DNA of 64,000 nucleotides, taken from assembly GCA_031277685.1 (NCBI GenBank), contig JAITLV010000126.1, positions 62,001-126,000 on the forward strand, in the 5' to 3' direction. The notes beneath the pieces are model-generated. The model was given only the letters and a program-made list of their open reading frames with translations, was not told where the DNA came from and did no database searches. A program made the position numbers and the translations under genes. Numbering within the stretch: the first letter of the stretch is position 1; each line of letters begins with the position of its first letter. This document shows, piece by piece, positions 19,303-28,003 of the stretch. This stretch comes from Sphingobacterium sp. GTDB lineage: Bacteria > Bacteroidota > Bacteroidia > Sphingobacteriales > Sphingobacteriaceae.

Positions 19303-20124
19303 TTATTGAATATTCTCGAAAATTTCAAATTCTGCTTCGCAATAAGGACATTGTGCTGTTCCAAATAGATAATTAATCGTGGTTTTTAGAGAGGTAATTC
19401 CGAGACTGTCAATGTAATGACTGAGCCATGCATAATTTTTATCAGGAGACACCTTTTTTGAAAAACTGGAAGGCATTAACGAAGATGGATGTACAGCAAA
19501 CTGTTCCTGGTCTTTTGTAAACACCGGATCCTCTTTATAAAGCACCAATTTATCCTCTTCATTCCAAAGGATAAATGTCTCATCGCAATTGGGACAACCA
19601 CATCCATATTCTTCGTTTTCGTGATATCGCCATAAGATACTCGAAACCGAATAAATTTCGTTTGCCACAGCCAGCGCAAGCAAAAAATATTTTCGTTCAC
19701 TTTCATCTCTTTGTAATATGTCGCCTTCTAAATAAGACACTAGGTGTTTTAGCTTTTTACAGGCCTCTTTGAACGAAAACTTTATCTCAATGATTTGTTC
19801 GGGCGAGCATTTACTGTTCGAAAAAATGGCGTCCAGCTCATTATCACCACCATATTCGGACAGCATAACTGTGGTACTCAATAATGTTTCCAACTGAAAA
19901 ATTTTATCTTCAGTGTTTTCCCCAATTTTAATAAGGTAGGGAAATACGGCAAATGTAACCTCATACAAACTCATTTGATGCGTTATATATTCCGTCGTGA
20001 TTTCCACCAATAGGTCAAGATCAAAGGTTTTGGCTAATTTCTCGATCAATTCTGGAAGCTCTCCTGAATTTCCGAAAGGACTGTCTAGCTTTTCCCATTG
20101 CATTCTATTATTCAGTGCGAGCAT
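19303..20124 (-). CDS. Helical repeat-like protein with two CxxC zinc-ribbon-type motifs
   Basis: 273 residues, cytoplasmic. The N-terminal two thirds look like HEAT-type helices (SLYEVTFAVFPYLIKIGENT recalls the H..YEATYAALPYL pattern of HEAT-like immunity proteins). Two cysteine pairs follow: CGCPNC near 175 and CPYC near 260, close to the C-terminus, compatible with one zinc site. The family is not recognised. It lies 21 bp upstream of the LRR-like gene and appears to be in one operon with it. Confidence 0.65.
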   Translation of the reverse strand: MLALNNRMQWEKLDSPFGNSGELPELIEKLAKTFDLDLLVEITTEYITHQMSLYEVTFAVFPYLIKIGENTEDKIFQLETLLSTTVMLSEYGGDNELDAIFSNSKCSPEQIIEIKFSFKEACKKLKHLVSYLEGDILQRDESERKYFLLALAVANEIYSVSSILWRYHENEEYGCGCPNCDETFILWNEEDKLVLYKEDPVFTKDQEQFAVHPSSLMPSSFSKKVSPDKNYAWLSHYIDSLGITSLKTTINYLFGTAQCPYCEAEFEIFENIQ

Positions 20125-20328
20125 ATTGTTGGTTTAAAATTATGGACATTATCTTCTATTGTATTTTTTCCGCCATTTTTTGTCATCACTTCAACGCCAG
20201 ATTATAGCCTTTTGCTAAATTACAAAATTATTCACCCTTGCTTTGCTTAAAAGCTGATGATTATTACCTATTATTTCCTTTTCGCTAGACAAAACACGAA
20301 ATAAAGAGTGTGAGCACCTCTATTCGAA

Positions 20329-20847
20329 TTAGGTTGGAATTTTCCCTTTCCATAATTTTTCAATGATCTCTTCTGGTGTATATTCAAAATAATTCCCCTG
20401 ATTATCTTTTTGTCTCTGAAAGAGTCCATAGTCAAAAGTTTTAAAATTTAACTCCAGAAAATCAATAAAATAGTCGCTGATATGATAATAAAACACAGCT
20501 TTTAAACTCATATCATCCGCGTCTGGTATTGTAAAGGTTTTTTGTCTTCTAACAATTTCTTCCAACTCGCTTTTGGTGATATCTTCAATCACTTGTGGAC
20601 TGGGAAGTGAAATCCTAAATGCTAAAACCTCAGCTCCTTCTTCTTCCCACCATTCCCAAAGGTTAAATTTTGACATATCTTTACCCGTCATTTCATGAAG
20701 TACACCTTCAAGTTTCTGATATTCGGAATTGTCTTCATCGCCGTTCGCATCGCAATAATCTGTATAGGCTAAAATACGTCTTAAAACCTCCGGATAGAGT
20801 CTTTCTACGGTTTCAAAATCAGGTTCGATATTTTTTCTTAATTCCAT
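20329..20847 (-). CDS. Unrecognised acidic cytoplasmic protein
   Basis: 172 residues, no signal peptide. Notable segments are YTDYCDANGDEDNSEYQKLE near residue 30, NLWEWWEEEGAEVLAFRISL near 62-81, and a C-terminus that ends GKIPT. The acidic, tryptophan-rich composition is typical of small immunity-type proteins. It is separated by 204 bp from the next gene downstream, so it may have its own transcript. Function unknown. Confidence 0.65.
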   Translation of the reverse strand: MELRKNIEPDFETVERLYPEVLRRILAYTDYCDANGDEDNSEYQKLEGVLHEMTGKDMSKFNLWEWWEEEGAEVLAFRISLPSPQVIEDITKSELEEIVRRQKTFTIPDADDMSLKAVFYYHISDYFIDFLELNFKTFDYGLFQRQKDNQGNYFEYTPEEIIEKLWKGKIPT

Positions 20848-21146
20848 TATCCAAATATAATCTCAAAAATTCACCTTTCCATTCGTTGATGTGATCCTAA
20901 AAATAAATATTTCCAAAAATACCATCTTGGCCTATCATCTTTCCAGCCTAATACTTTTATTGCTGGTCAAGTATTTCTGTAAGCCTGCGTAAATAGTTCT
21001 CAAAACTGATTTCATAGCAATCTCCAGTCATCGCAGATTTTTGCCGTTACGGAACAATGGAAATAAAAAAATAATGTATCTTTCTATTGATAAAGATAAT
21101 GCAATCGTTGCGACAGTTTCTGATCTATTCTTTATATTGAAAAAAC
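20848..21146. other. Intergenic region with a possible short gene remnant
   Basis: This 299-bp gap separates divergent genes. On the minus strand 20957-21031 reads MTGDCYEISFENYLRRLTEI and four more residues before a stop. It has coding character but no open frame upstream, so it could be the decayed tail of a gene. No clear promoter motif was found for the GNAT gene that follows. Confidence 0.35.
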
Positions 21147-21596
21147 ATGATTTTGAAAACAACTTATAGGCCGGCACTAGAAAGTGATCTGGATTTTCTT
21201 TTAGATCTTAGGGTAAAGACCATGAATCTGCATCTAATCAATAGCGCACTACCTATCTCGCAAGAAGCGCATATTCAAAGAATTAAATATGAATTTGAAC
21301 ATGCTTTAATCATTGAATCAGATAGGCAGCCCATCGGCCTTCTAAAAATAAAACCTACACAAAAGAACTTAGATTTGATTCAAATTCAGCTATCTCCTTC
21401 CCATCAGGGGAAAGGGCTTGGAAAAAAAATATTGGAAGACTTGATTCAAGAAGCTAATCAAACAGAAAAATCGATCACATTAAGCGTTTTAAAAACGAAT
21501 CGAGCAAAAAATCTATATTTACATGTAGGTTTTAAAATTGTAGGGGAAACTGAAAGTGCATATTTAATGTATTTTAAGAAGTCAGTCAGCTGTTAG
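21147..21596 (+). CDS. GNAT-family N-acetyltransferase
   Basis: 149 residues. The acetyl-CoA binding loop motif appears as QLSPSHQGKGLGKKILEDLI (Q/RxxGxG/A) near residues 82-101, followed by NRAKNLYLHVGFKIVGETES, the usual GNAT motif B. It should transfer an acetyl group from acetyl-CoA to an amine; the substrate cannot be read from sequence. The AlkD-like gene follows after 16 bp on the same strand, so the two are probably cotranscribed. Confidence 0.88.
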   Translation: MILKTTYRPALESDLDFLLDLRVKTMNLHLINSALPISQEAHIQRIKYEFEHALIIESDRQPIGLLKIKPTQKNLDLIQIQLSPSHQGKGLGKKILEDLIQEANQTEKSITLSVLKTNRAKNLYLHVGFKIVGETESAYLMYFKKSVSC

Positions 21597-21612
21597 TTAT
21601 TCAAAAATCATT

Positions 21613-22257
21613 ATGAAACTATCCTTGAAGGCAAAAGATATCACAAGACAAATCAGCGACAAGAAAACCAAACTTGGCGACTTGCGCAAAATCGCAAATG
21701 AAATAAAAAAAGACCACGGACTAGCAATGGAGCTTTGGTCGACTACGCACTATTTTGCACGGCAATTAGCAATACTCATTATGGACAAAAAGCTGTTGTC
21801 ACAAGAGGTTATTGACATGTTGGATCAGGATATCCAAGAGCATACTATAGCGGAGAGGATGCAGCTTATTGATTGGCTTATGGCCAATCAACTCGCCAAA
21901 GACCGAAAGACAATTGCTCTAATGGAAACCTGGGAAAACAGCAAATCCATACTCCAAAGACGCACCTTTTGGTACCACCAAGCACGATTGCGCTGGGTAG
22001 GACAGACTCCTCCGCCCAATAGTGAAGAACTCCTTACTAAAATTGAAAATCGAATCGAAAAAGAAGTACCCGAGGTACAATGGGCAATGAACTTCACAGC
22101 CGCTCAGATCGGTATTTTTCAGGAAAAATACCGAAAAAGATGCATGGATATCGGAGAGCGAACCGGACTTTATAGAGACGAAATGGTATCCAAAAATTGT
22201 ACACCAAACTATCTACCTGAATTCATTACCATTCAGGTAGCGAAACTTAGTAAGTGA
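21613..22257 (+). CDS. AlkD-like DNA alkylation repair protein (HEAT-like fold)
   Basis: 214 residues, all-helical. The order of helices and segments such as LAMELWSTTHYFARQLAILI and CTPNYLPEFITIQ fit the DNA alkylation repair (PF08713) family. Related AlkD proteins are DNA glycosylases that remove bulky or charged N3/N7-alkyl purines without base flipping. Many distant family members have unproven activity, and the catalytic Asp/Trp residues cannot be assigned with certainty here. The gene lies 16 bp after a GNAT acetyltransferase. Confidence 0.75.
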   Translation: MKLSLKAKDITRQISDKKTKLGDLRKIANEIKKDHGLAMELWSTTHYFARQLAILIMDKKLLSQEVIDMLDQDIQEHTIAERMQLIDWLMANQLAKDRKTIALMETWENSKSILQRRTFWYHQARLRWVGQTPPPNSEELLTKIENRIEKEVPEVQWAMNFTAAQIGIFQEKYRKRCMDIGERTGLYRDEMVSKNCTPNYLPEFITIQVAKLSK

Positions 22258-22363
22258 AAGATGGTGGAAAATCGCAGGTACTTGACAAATATTATTTGGT
22301 ATTAGATGTAAGTAGGTATTAAGGGAATATTACAATTGACACAAAATTACCGATTACTCTTCC

Positions 22364-22371
22364 TACCTTTG
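22364..22371 (+). promoter_or_regulatory. TAnnTTTG -7 element before the 77-residue gene
   Basis: TACCTTTG lies 17 bp before the ATG at 22389, a perfect fit to the Bacteroidota -7 consensus. The nearest TTG upstream is 25 bp away, longer than usual. Confidence 0.55.
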
Positions 22372-22388
22372 CATCAAATTAAATAAAT

Positions 22389-22622
22389 ATGCCAAAAGAA
22401 ACAAGAACGGGTCTGTATCAAGGAGCCATAGAAAAAGATGCAAATGGAAATTATTTTTGTGGTCCTTATCTATTGGATTATCAAACCGTAGAAGCTTATT
22501 TTAAACTGGGTGATCGGGTTAGTCTAAAAAGTATCATCAAAAACACAAGCCGTATGAGTATGGAAACCTATCCACAAAAATCAATTAAGTTTGCATTGGC
22601 AACTGCAGATCACAATGATTAA
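22389..22622 (+). CDS. Small conserved-looking protein of unknown function
   Basis: 77 residues, cytoplasmic, soluble. It begins MPKETRTGLYQGAIEKDANG and ends HND. It has its own TAnnTTTG promoter element and is followed by tandem hairpins, so it is a plausible monocistronic gene despite its size. No domain was recognised. Confidence 0.6.
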   Translation: MPKETRTGLYQGAIEKDANGNYFCGPYLLDYQTVEAYFKLGDRVSLKSIIKNTSRMSMETYPQKSIKFALATADHND

Positions 22623-22673
22623 AACAAAGTAAATCGTTCAGTGCAAACCTTCCATTGAATATAACCCACCTGT

Positions 22674-22730
22674 TTTCATACGCTCACCTACGTTGGACGT
22701 ATGAAAGCAGACAACTTAGTAAGCTGTCTG
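22674..22730 (+). terminator. Two tandem hairpins downstream of the small gene
   Basis: The first hairpin pairs TTTCATACG (22674-22682) with CGTATGAAA (22698-22706). The second pairs CAGACA (22708-22713) with TGTCTG (22725-22730) and an inner CTT/AAG. They lie about 50 bp after the stop at 22622. No long T tract follows directly, so termination is probable rather than certain. Confidence 0.45.
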
Positions 22731-22861
22731 CCCCTCTAGAAATCAAAAAAAAATAATAACGGAACAGTACATCCAAAATCGAAAACTTCAGCCCTCCACA
22801 AAAAAAGCGAATAATATCCTCATCAAGATGTTATACACCTATCAGCAGATGACATTACCTT

Positions 22862-23015
22862 ATGCCTCATTTTAGTATAGATTGTTCACCGGATATTCTT
22901 CAACAACGGAATCCAGATAAAATTGTGACCACAGTTTACGAAACTGCAGATGCTATAGCGTTTTTTGCTGCAAAATCCTCGAAATCCTGATCATAACCGT
23001 CATTTTTACTTATGA
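22862..23015 (+). pseudogene. Remnant of a 5-carboxymethyl-2-hydroxymuconate isomerase (CHMI)-type gene
   Basis: An ATG at 22862 opens MPHFSIDCSPDILQQRNPDK and continues to VYETADAIAFF, then stops at 22988. MPHF-x-x-x-CS with Pro1 as catalytic base is the family start. In the next frame 22983-23015 reads NPDHNRHFYL and a stop, which resembles the usual family C-terminus (…NDRHFEL). The intact protein is near 120 residues, so about 60-70 codons from the middle are missing and the two ends are out of frame. The gene is therefore an internally deleted relic. Confidence 0.6.
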
Positions 23016-23120
23016 TATTTCATCAAGAAAATAGATTGACGGAATGATTCATCTCATGTACCATAGAGATATCAATCACAATGATGACAAATGTTTCTAC
23101 GTACCTTAGTCAATATACAA

Positions 23121-23128
23121 AAAGGAGA
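23121..23128 (+). promoter_or_regulatory. Strong Shine-Dalgarno site for the dehydrogenase gene
   Basis: AAAGGAGA ends six bases before the ATG at 23134. This is an almost ideal Firmicutes-style ribosome binding site in a window where nearly all genes lack one; it fixes the start of the gene. Confidence 0.7.
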
Positions 23129-23133
23129 TAAAC

Positions 23134-24201
23134 ATGGCTAATACAATGAAAGCTGCTAGGTGGTATGCAGCAAAAGATATCCGCGTAGAATCAACTGAAA
23201 TACCTGAACCAAAAGCTGGGCAGGTTAAAATAGCTGTTCAATTTGCCGGAATCTGTGGGTCTGACCTACATGAATATGTACATGGTCCTCAATTGATCCC
23301 AGTAGATCAACCTTACCCATTAAATGGGCATCAAGGAACCACGACACTTGGACATGAGTTTTCTGGAGTAGTCGATGCCGTCGGCCAAGACGTCCATCAT
23401 TTAAAAGTCGGTGATCGTGTTGTAGTAGAGCCAATTTTCAAAAACTTTGATAGTCCATTTATTTCGAATGGTGAATACAACCTCTCCGAACCACTAGGAT
23501 TTGTAGGCCTTTCCAGTAATGGCGGATTTGCTTCCTATGTTGTGGTCGAAGATTATATGGTGCACAAAATACCGGACAGCATGTCTTTCGAAAAAGGTGC
23601 TTTAGTAGAACCCGCTGCTGTTGCAGTCTATGCGGTACTTCAAAGTGGACTTAAGATTGGAGAAACCGTATTGGTTTCGGGAGCTGGTCCCATTGGCTTA
23701 CTATGTGTTCAGGCAGCACTTGCTGCAGGTGCTACAACAATTATTGTCACTGATATCGCAGATAAACGGCTAGAAAAAGCAAAAGCGATTGGTGCTACAC
23801 ACATTATAAATGCAAAAGAAGAAGCTATACCACAAAAAATTAAGGCCATCACTGGCCTTGGAGTTGATGTTTTTTTGGATTGTGCCGGTGTACAAGCCTC
23901 TTATACTACAGGAATTGACAGCTTAAAAAATGGAGGAACAGCTGTTTTAGTCGCATTATTTGGCAAACCCGTCAGCACAAATGCGCTAGATCAAGTACTC
24001 AGAGAAATCACGATTAAAGGTATTATCGCCTATCGCAACATCTTTCCGCAGGTTATCGCACTTATTGATAGCGGTCGAATGCCTGTGGAAAAACTTGTTA
24101 CCCGCAAAATTAATTTAGATAACATAGTTTCAGAGGGGTTTGAAGCATTGGTTAATGATCCTACTGAAGTCAAAATATTAATTGATATACAGAGAAATTA
24201 G
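23134..24201 (+). CDS. Zinc-type alcohol dehydrogenase, (R,R)-butanediol dehydrogenase-like
   Basis: 355 residues, medium-chain dehydrogenase/reductase. Catalytic zinc ligands are Cys in AGICGSDLHEY (near 40), His in GHEFSG (near 72) and a Glu in ALVEPAAVA (near 157). The nucleotide fold is at about 178 (VSGAGPIGLLCVQAA). The usual four-cysteine structural zinc lobe is replaced by FKNFDSPFISNGEYNLSEPL, as in Bacillus BdhA-type enzymes. The likely reaction is acetoin/2,3-butanediol (or diacetyl) interconversion with NAD(H). The strong SD and BdhA-like sequence hint at acquisition from a low-GC Gram-positive; this is inference. Confidence 0.85.
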   Translation: MANTMKAARWYAAKDIRVESTEIPEPKAGQVKIAVQFAGICGSDLHEYVHGPQLIPVDQPYPLNGHQGTTTLGHEFSGVVDAVGQDVHHLKVGDRVVVEPIFKNFDSPFISNGEYNLSEPLGFVGLSSNGGFASYVVVEDYMVHKIPDSMSFEKGALVEPAAVAVYAVLQSGLKIGETVLVSGAGPIGLLCVQAALAAGATTIIVTDIADKRLEKAKAIGATHIINAKEEAIPQKIKAITGLGVDVFLDCAGVQASYTTGIDSLKNGGTAVLVALFGKPVSTNALDQVLREITIKGIIAYRNIFPQVIALIDSGRMPVEKLVTRKINLDNIVSEGFEALVNDPTEVKILIDIQRN

Positions 24202-24264
24202 ATGAATCGGGAAACAGGCACTATTTCTAAGTAATCTCCCTTTCAAAAAATAGGTGACATGTAT

Positions 24265-24295
24265 TAAGGCCGCCTGGGTATCCCTGGCGGCCTTA
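24265..24295. terminator. GC-rich hairpin terminator between dehydrogenase and sulfatase genes
   Basis: TAAGGCCGCC (24265-24274) pairs perfectly with GGCGGCCTTA (24286-24295), with an inner GGG/CCC pair around a TAT loop. It stands between convergent genes and can serve both. Confidence 0.7.
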
Positions 24296-24346
24296 GTTAT
24301 TATTGCCGAATCCACTTCGAATCACTTCAAATTGACTGCGTATTTT

Positions 24347-25795
24347 TTATTTAGGGTTATTAATCAACGGAAAAACAGCGCTTTCAACATGTGCTTTATC
24401 AATTAAGTGATGCAGTTCCTTCACTTTCTTAGGATTGCTCTTAGCAACGTTGTTCTTTTCTGTCGGATCTTGTTTGAGATTATATAGCTCTGCAGTCGGG
24501 TTACCGCTCATCACTTGCTGTAAAATAAGCTTCCAATCTCCTTGTCGCACAGCTTGCCGTCCACCGTCTTCATGAAATTCCCAATAAAGGTAATCATGTT
24601 GTTTTTGTTGTTTTTTATCACCTAATAGCGTCGGGACGAAAGAAATTCCGTCCGTATAGCGTGGTTTATCTGTTTTGGCAAGCTCGACCATTGTCGGCAT
24701 GATATCCCAGAAAGCACCTAGATAATTTGATGTTTTCCCTCCAGCGATTCTGCCAGGCCAGTAGGCAATAAATGGTGTTTTAATACCACCTTCATACAGA
24801 TCACGTTTATTTCCGCGCAAACCTCCAGAACTATTAAAAAAATTGGGATCTGCCCCACCTTCTTTGTGTGAACCATTATCGCTCGTAAAGATGATAATCG
24901 TATTATCAAGTAGCTGATTTTGACGCAACTTCTCCACAATTTGCCCTACATAGGCATCCATTCGGCTGACCATACTAGCATACATAGCATGGGGCTTGTC
25001 TACTCCAGCGTAACCTGGAACAGTTGCCTTTGGACCGTAGTCATTTCCCCGATGCGGTTTTTCGTCAAATTTATTGACATATTGCTGATAATATTCATCT
25101 TCCGGCCCTGAGAGTTCGGCATGAGGGAGCACTGTTGGTACAAAAAGAAAGAAAGGTTTGTTCTTATTTGCATCAATAAAGGCCAGCGTTTTCTCTTGGA
25201 TCAACGCAGGCGCATACTGGCCTTTTGCCAATAATCCATTACCATCAAGTTCAATCCGTTGTTTATTATGCCAAAGGTGTGTTGGATAATAACGATGGGA
25301 TTGACGTTGGCAATTGTAACCGTAAAACTCATCGAACCCCTTCTGGTCCGGCGCTCCAGTGGTGTTAACCATACCAAGGCCCCATTTTCCAAAAGCACCG
25401 GTGACATAACCAGACTTCTGCAGTAACATCGCGAATGTCTGCACCGAATCTTCTAATGGCTGTTGCCCCTCTGGTTCTATTTCCTTATTTCCCCTGACAT
25501 AGGTGTGGCCCGTATGTTGTCCGGTCATCAAGGAGGATCGTGATGGCGCACAGACGGAGGTACCTGCGTAAAAGTTTTCAAATTTCATCCCTTGACGAGC
25601 CAATGAATCGATATGCTTGGTTTCAATCTTTTGTTGACCATATACACCAAGGTCGCCATAACCAAGATCGTCTGCCATAATAAAGACAATGTTAGGTCGT
25701 CTGTCCTTGTTCTGGGCCCATGTGGTTCCTGTAACTGCAAATAGTAAGACTGCAAGAGCTATTTTCCTCATATTGATAGATTTTAGTACGTTCAT
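24347..25795 (-). CDS. Exported sulfatase (arylsulfatase family)
   Basis: 482 residues. The signal peptide is best read from the internal ATG at 25771 (MRKIALAVLLFAVTGTTWA), so that start is an alternative. IVFIMADDLGYGDLG (36-50) supplies metal-binding Asp pairs. Cys82 in CAPSR is the residue converted to formylglycine, with SSLMTGQHTGH completing the signature. IIFTSDNGSH supplies the distal metal ligands. It should hydrolyse sulfate esters in the periplasm or outside. No anaerobic or aerobic maturase is seen in the window. Confidence 0.93.
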   Translation of the reverse strand: MNVLKSINMRKIALAVLLFAVTGTTWAQNKDRRPNIVFIMADDLGYGDLGVYGQQKIETKHIDSLARQGMKFENFYAGTSVCAPSRSSLMTGQHTGHTYVRGNKEIEPEGQQPLEDSVQTFAMLLQKSGYVTGAFGKWGLGMVNTTGAPDQKGFDEFYGYNCQRQSHRYYPTHLWHNKQRIELDGNGLLAKGQYAPALIQEKTLAFIDANKNKPFFLFVPTVLPHAELSGPEDEYYQQYVNKFDEKPHRGNDYGPKATVPGYAGVDKPHAMYASMVSRMDAYVGQIVEKLRQNQLLDNTIIIFTSDNGSHKEGGADPNFFNSSGGLRGNKRDLYEGGIKTPFIAYWPGRIAGGKTSNYLGAFWDIMPTMVELAKTDKPRYTDGISFVPTLLGDKKQQKQHDYLYWEFHEDGGRQAVRQGDWKLILQQVMSGNPTAELYNLKQDPTEKNNVAKSNPKKVKELHHLIDKAHVESAVFPLINNPK

Positions 25796-26058
25796 GAATG
25801 TCTAAAGTTAAGTATCTACAGTTCGCCCTGCTTTTTTTACTTTATGATCAAACTTTTGAACAGCATATTAAATACAAGTTGACTCCGATCGAATGAGATC
25901 GCATAACGCAATTCACTCCATAAGAAGGTGGCTTGATTGAAATCTTACATTTATAACATATGAAATGGTCTATGGAAAATAAAGATATCAATTTTTGCAA
26001 AATATGCAAGAATAAATCTTATCGGATTCATCCGATGTTTATTTTTCAACCATAAAGT

Positions 26059-26460
26059 CTACTCCCGCTTCATAGCTTCTGAAACCGCATAGCTGTCCTC
26101 CAACAGTGTATATTCAACAATTTTATGATTGTACACCTTGAAATAAAGAAAAAACACTGAGTTGACCAGTTTTCCCGTTTCCAACATCTTGGAGCAAAAA
26201 TGTCCTTTAATAATTACCTCATCTTCATGAGTCATTATCGTGTGAATTACTGCGGTCACTGGTTCCACAGCAGACCACAGTAATTTGAACAGTTGCTCGA
26301 CCTCAGGTTTTGAAGTTCTCTTTCCCAACCATTTTATGCGCATAGTATCCCCCGGAATATCGAGGTAAAATTCATGCGCGAAAAGCGCTACCAGATTTTT
26401 TAGATCCCGTTCTTGCAGATAACCTAAAAAGGTATTTGTAAATGCGTTCATATCTTCCAT
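26059..26460 (-). CDS. SnoaL-like/NTF2-family protein
   Basis: 133 residues. The N-terminal helices (NTFLGYLQERDLKNLVALFA) followed by a strand run including VTAVIHTIMTHEDEVIIKGH and FFLYFKVYNHKIVEYTLLED match the cone-like SnoaL/NTF2 fold. Members are small hydrolases, cyclases or ligand binders; the function here is not assigned. It starts one base after the stop of the membrane protein gene at 26462, so the two form an operon. Confidence 0.75.
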   Translation of the reverse strand: MEDMNAFTNTFLGYLQERDLKNLVALFAHEFYLDIPGDTMRIKWLGKRTSKPEVEQLFKLLWSAVEPVTAVIHTIMTHEDEVIIKGHFCSKMLETGKLVNSVFFLYFKVYNHKIVEYTLLEDSYAVSEAMKRE

Positions 26461-26461
26461 C

Positions 26462-26830
26462 TTAAATGCTGTTTAGATTTCTGTTCTGTAAATAAGCCAT
26501 CATCCCAACCCATGCAGCAACAAGGAGGATCATAACAGAACCTGCAACGCTAATAGTATAAAATAGAATAATGGTAGCAACAATACTGGCAATAACCCAA
26601 ATGATATCAAGCGTGATGATGAATTTGGTCCAGCTTTTAGGGGTGACCTCCTTCATGGCTGTCACCAAAACAAATAACGCAAATACAATCAAGAAGATAC
26701 CCAGCAGCATAAATGGTCTGCCGTATGGCGTATCAAACAATGTTGTAAATAAAGAAGGCATAGTCGCTAATAAAACTCCAGTCATTCCTGAGCTAACCGC
26801 ATTGATGAGTAATACATTTTTTAGTGTCAT
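26462..26830 (-). CDS. Small four-helix inner-membrane protein
   Basis: 122 residues with four hydrophobic helices (about 5-25, 38-60, 67-90 and 93-113, for example PFMLLGIFLIVFALFVLVTA). The size and topology resemble DoxX-like or SPW-repeat-like small membrane proteins, but no diagnostic motif was found. It is the first gene of a two-gene unit with the SnoaL-like gene. A TAnnTTTG element (TACTTTTG on minus, 26851-26858) lies 20 bp before its start. The divergent AraC gene starts 127 bp away. Confidence 0.7.
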   Translation of the reverse strand: MTLKNVLLINAVSSGMTGVLLATMPSLFTTLFDTPYGRPFMLLGIFLIVFALFVLVTAMKEVTPKSWTKFIITLDIIWVIASIVATIILFYTISVAGSVMILLVAAWVGMMAYLQNRNLNSI

Positions 26831-26957
26831 AATTTCTTTTTTTTGTTACTCAAAAGTACCGCCGTATGAACAGTATTGGATTATCAATAGACGACAAGGT
26901 ATTGACATTATGCGACAAACACATCCAAGCTGCAAAACATATCATTACATTTACAAT

Positions 26958-27965
26958 ATGAATTATAAACAGACCATGTTACAAGCTTTAATTGCTTTTT
27001 GTACGGATCGGGGGTTGGATAGCACGAAAATCATCACATTATCGGGCTTTTCAATGCAGCAGTTAATGAACAGTTCAAAATTTGAAATCACCGATCAGCA
27101 AGTGGAAAATTTGTGGAAGAATATCATCCAATTTTCCGGCGATGAATTAATAGGTTTACATTTTGGAGCCACCATGCAGCTAGCGGCATTAAATATTGTT
27201 GGACAAATCGTCCAAACCAGTAGCAATGTGAAAGATGCATTACTCATGGTAAGGTCACTGATGCATGTCGTTACAGATTTCTATATGATGGAAATAAAAC
27301 TGGATCAGAACAGTTGTGTCATCCAATATCAAAAAAATAAGGATCTTGACCACTTTCCCATTACCCAAAGACAATGGGGTGACTTTCTCATAGCACTCAC
27401 AATTTATGAATTAAAGGGACTATTAATTCAAAATCTGCAACCTACAAAAATAGGCCTGCCCAGCTTTCAAAGAGATCATCGTATAGCTTATGAAAAGATA
27501 TTGAAGTGTCGCGTCAGAGAAACCGATCATTATACTGTAGAATTTCCAAAGGAATGCCTGGATTTTCCGATCATTACTGCGAATTATGAAATACAGACAC
27601 TCCTTGTTAACCAGGTGAATCAATTGCAAAATCCAAATGAGTTACGTGGATCTCTTTCAAAAAGAATATTTAACTTTCTTATAACCAATTCATACCTATA
27701 TGCCCTCTCCATTGAGGCCGTTGCTGGAAATTTCAACGTAAGTGTTAGAACACTGCAACGTAAACTCAAAGATGAAGGGGTTTCATATGTACAAATTGTT
27801 GAGGAAGTCCGCAAATCATTGGCCATACATTATATTCAAAACAGTACTTCTTCTGTAAAAGAGATCTCAACCATTCTGGGTTATGCAGAGCCAAGTGCTT
27901 TTGTGCGGGCTTTTAAAAAATGGACAGACAAAACTCCAATTGAATATAGAAACAGCTCCCGGTAA
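26958..27965 (+). CDS. AraC-family transcriptional regulator (OruR/arabinose-binding-N type)
   Basis: The open frame reaches back to 26571 inside the divergent gene, but the ATG at 26958 (MNYKQTMLQALIAFCTDRG) gives 335 residues, the normal length for this class. The N-terminal 200 residues match the AraC_N ligand domain (VENLWKNIIQFSGDELIGLH). The C-terminal HTH spans about 240-330 (SIEAVAGNFNVSVRTLQRKL and ISTILGYAEPSAFVRAFKKW). It is divergent from the small membrane/SnoaL operon and probably controls it. Confidence 0.88.
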   Translation: MNYKQTMLQALIAFCTDRGLDSTKIITLSGFSMQQLMNSSKFEITDQQVENLWKNIIQFSGDELIGLHFGATMQLAALNIVGQIVQTSSNVKDALLMVRSLMHVVTDFYMMEIKLDQNSCVIQYQKNKDLDHFPITQRQWGDFLIALTIYELKGLLIQNLQPTKIGLPSFQRDHRIAYEKILKCRVRETDHYTVEFPKECLDFPIITANYEIQTLLVNQVNQLQNPNELRGSLSKRIFNFLITNSYLYALSIEAVAGNFNVSVRTLQRKLKDEGVSYVQIVEEVRKSLAIHYIQNSTSSVKEISTILGYAEPSAFVRAFKKWTDKTPIEYRNSSR

Positions 27966-28003
27966 GACACCACAATACAGCATTTAATGAAAATATAAGT
28001 CTC

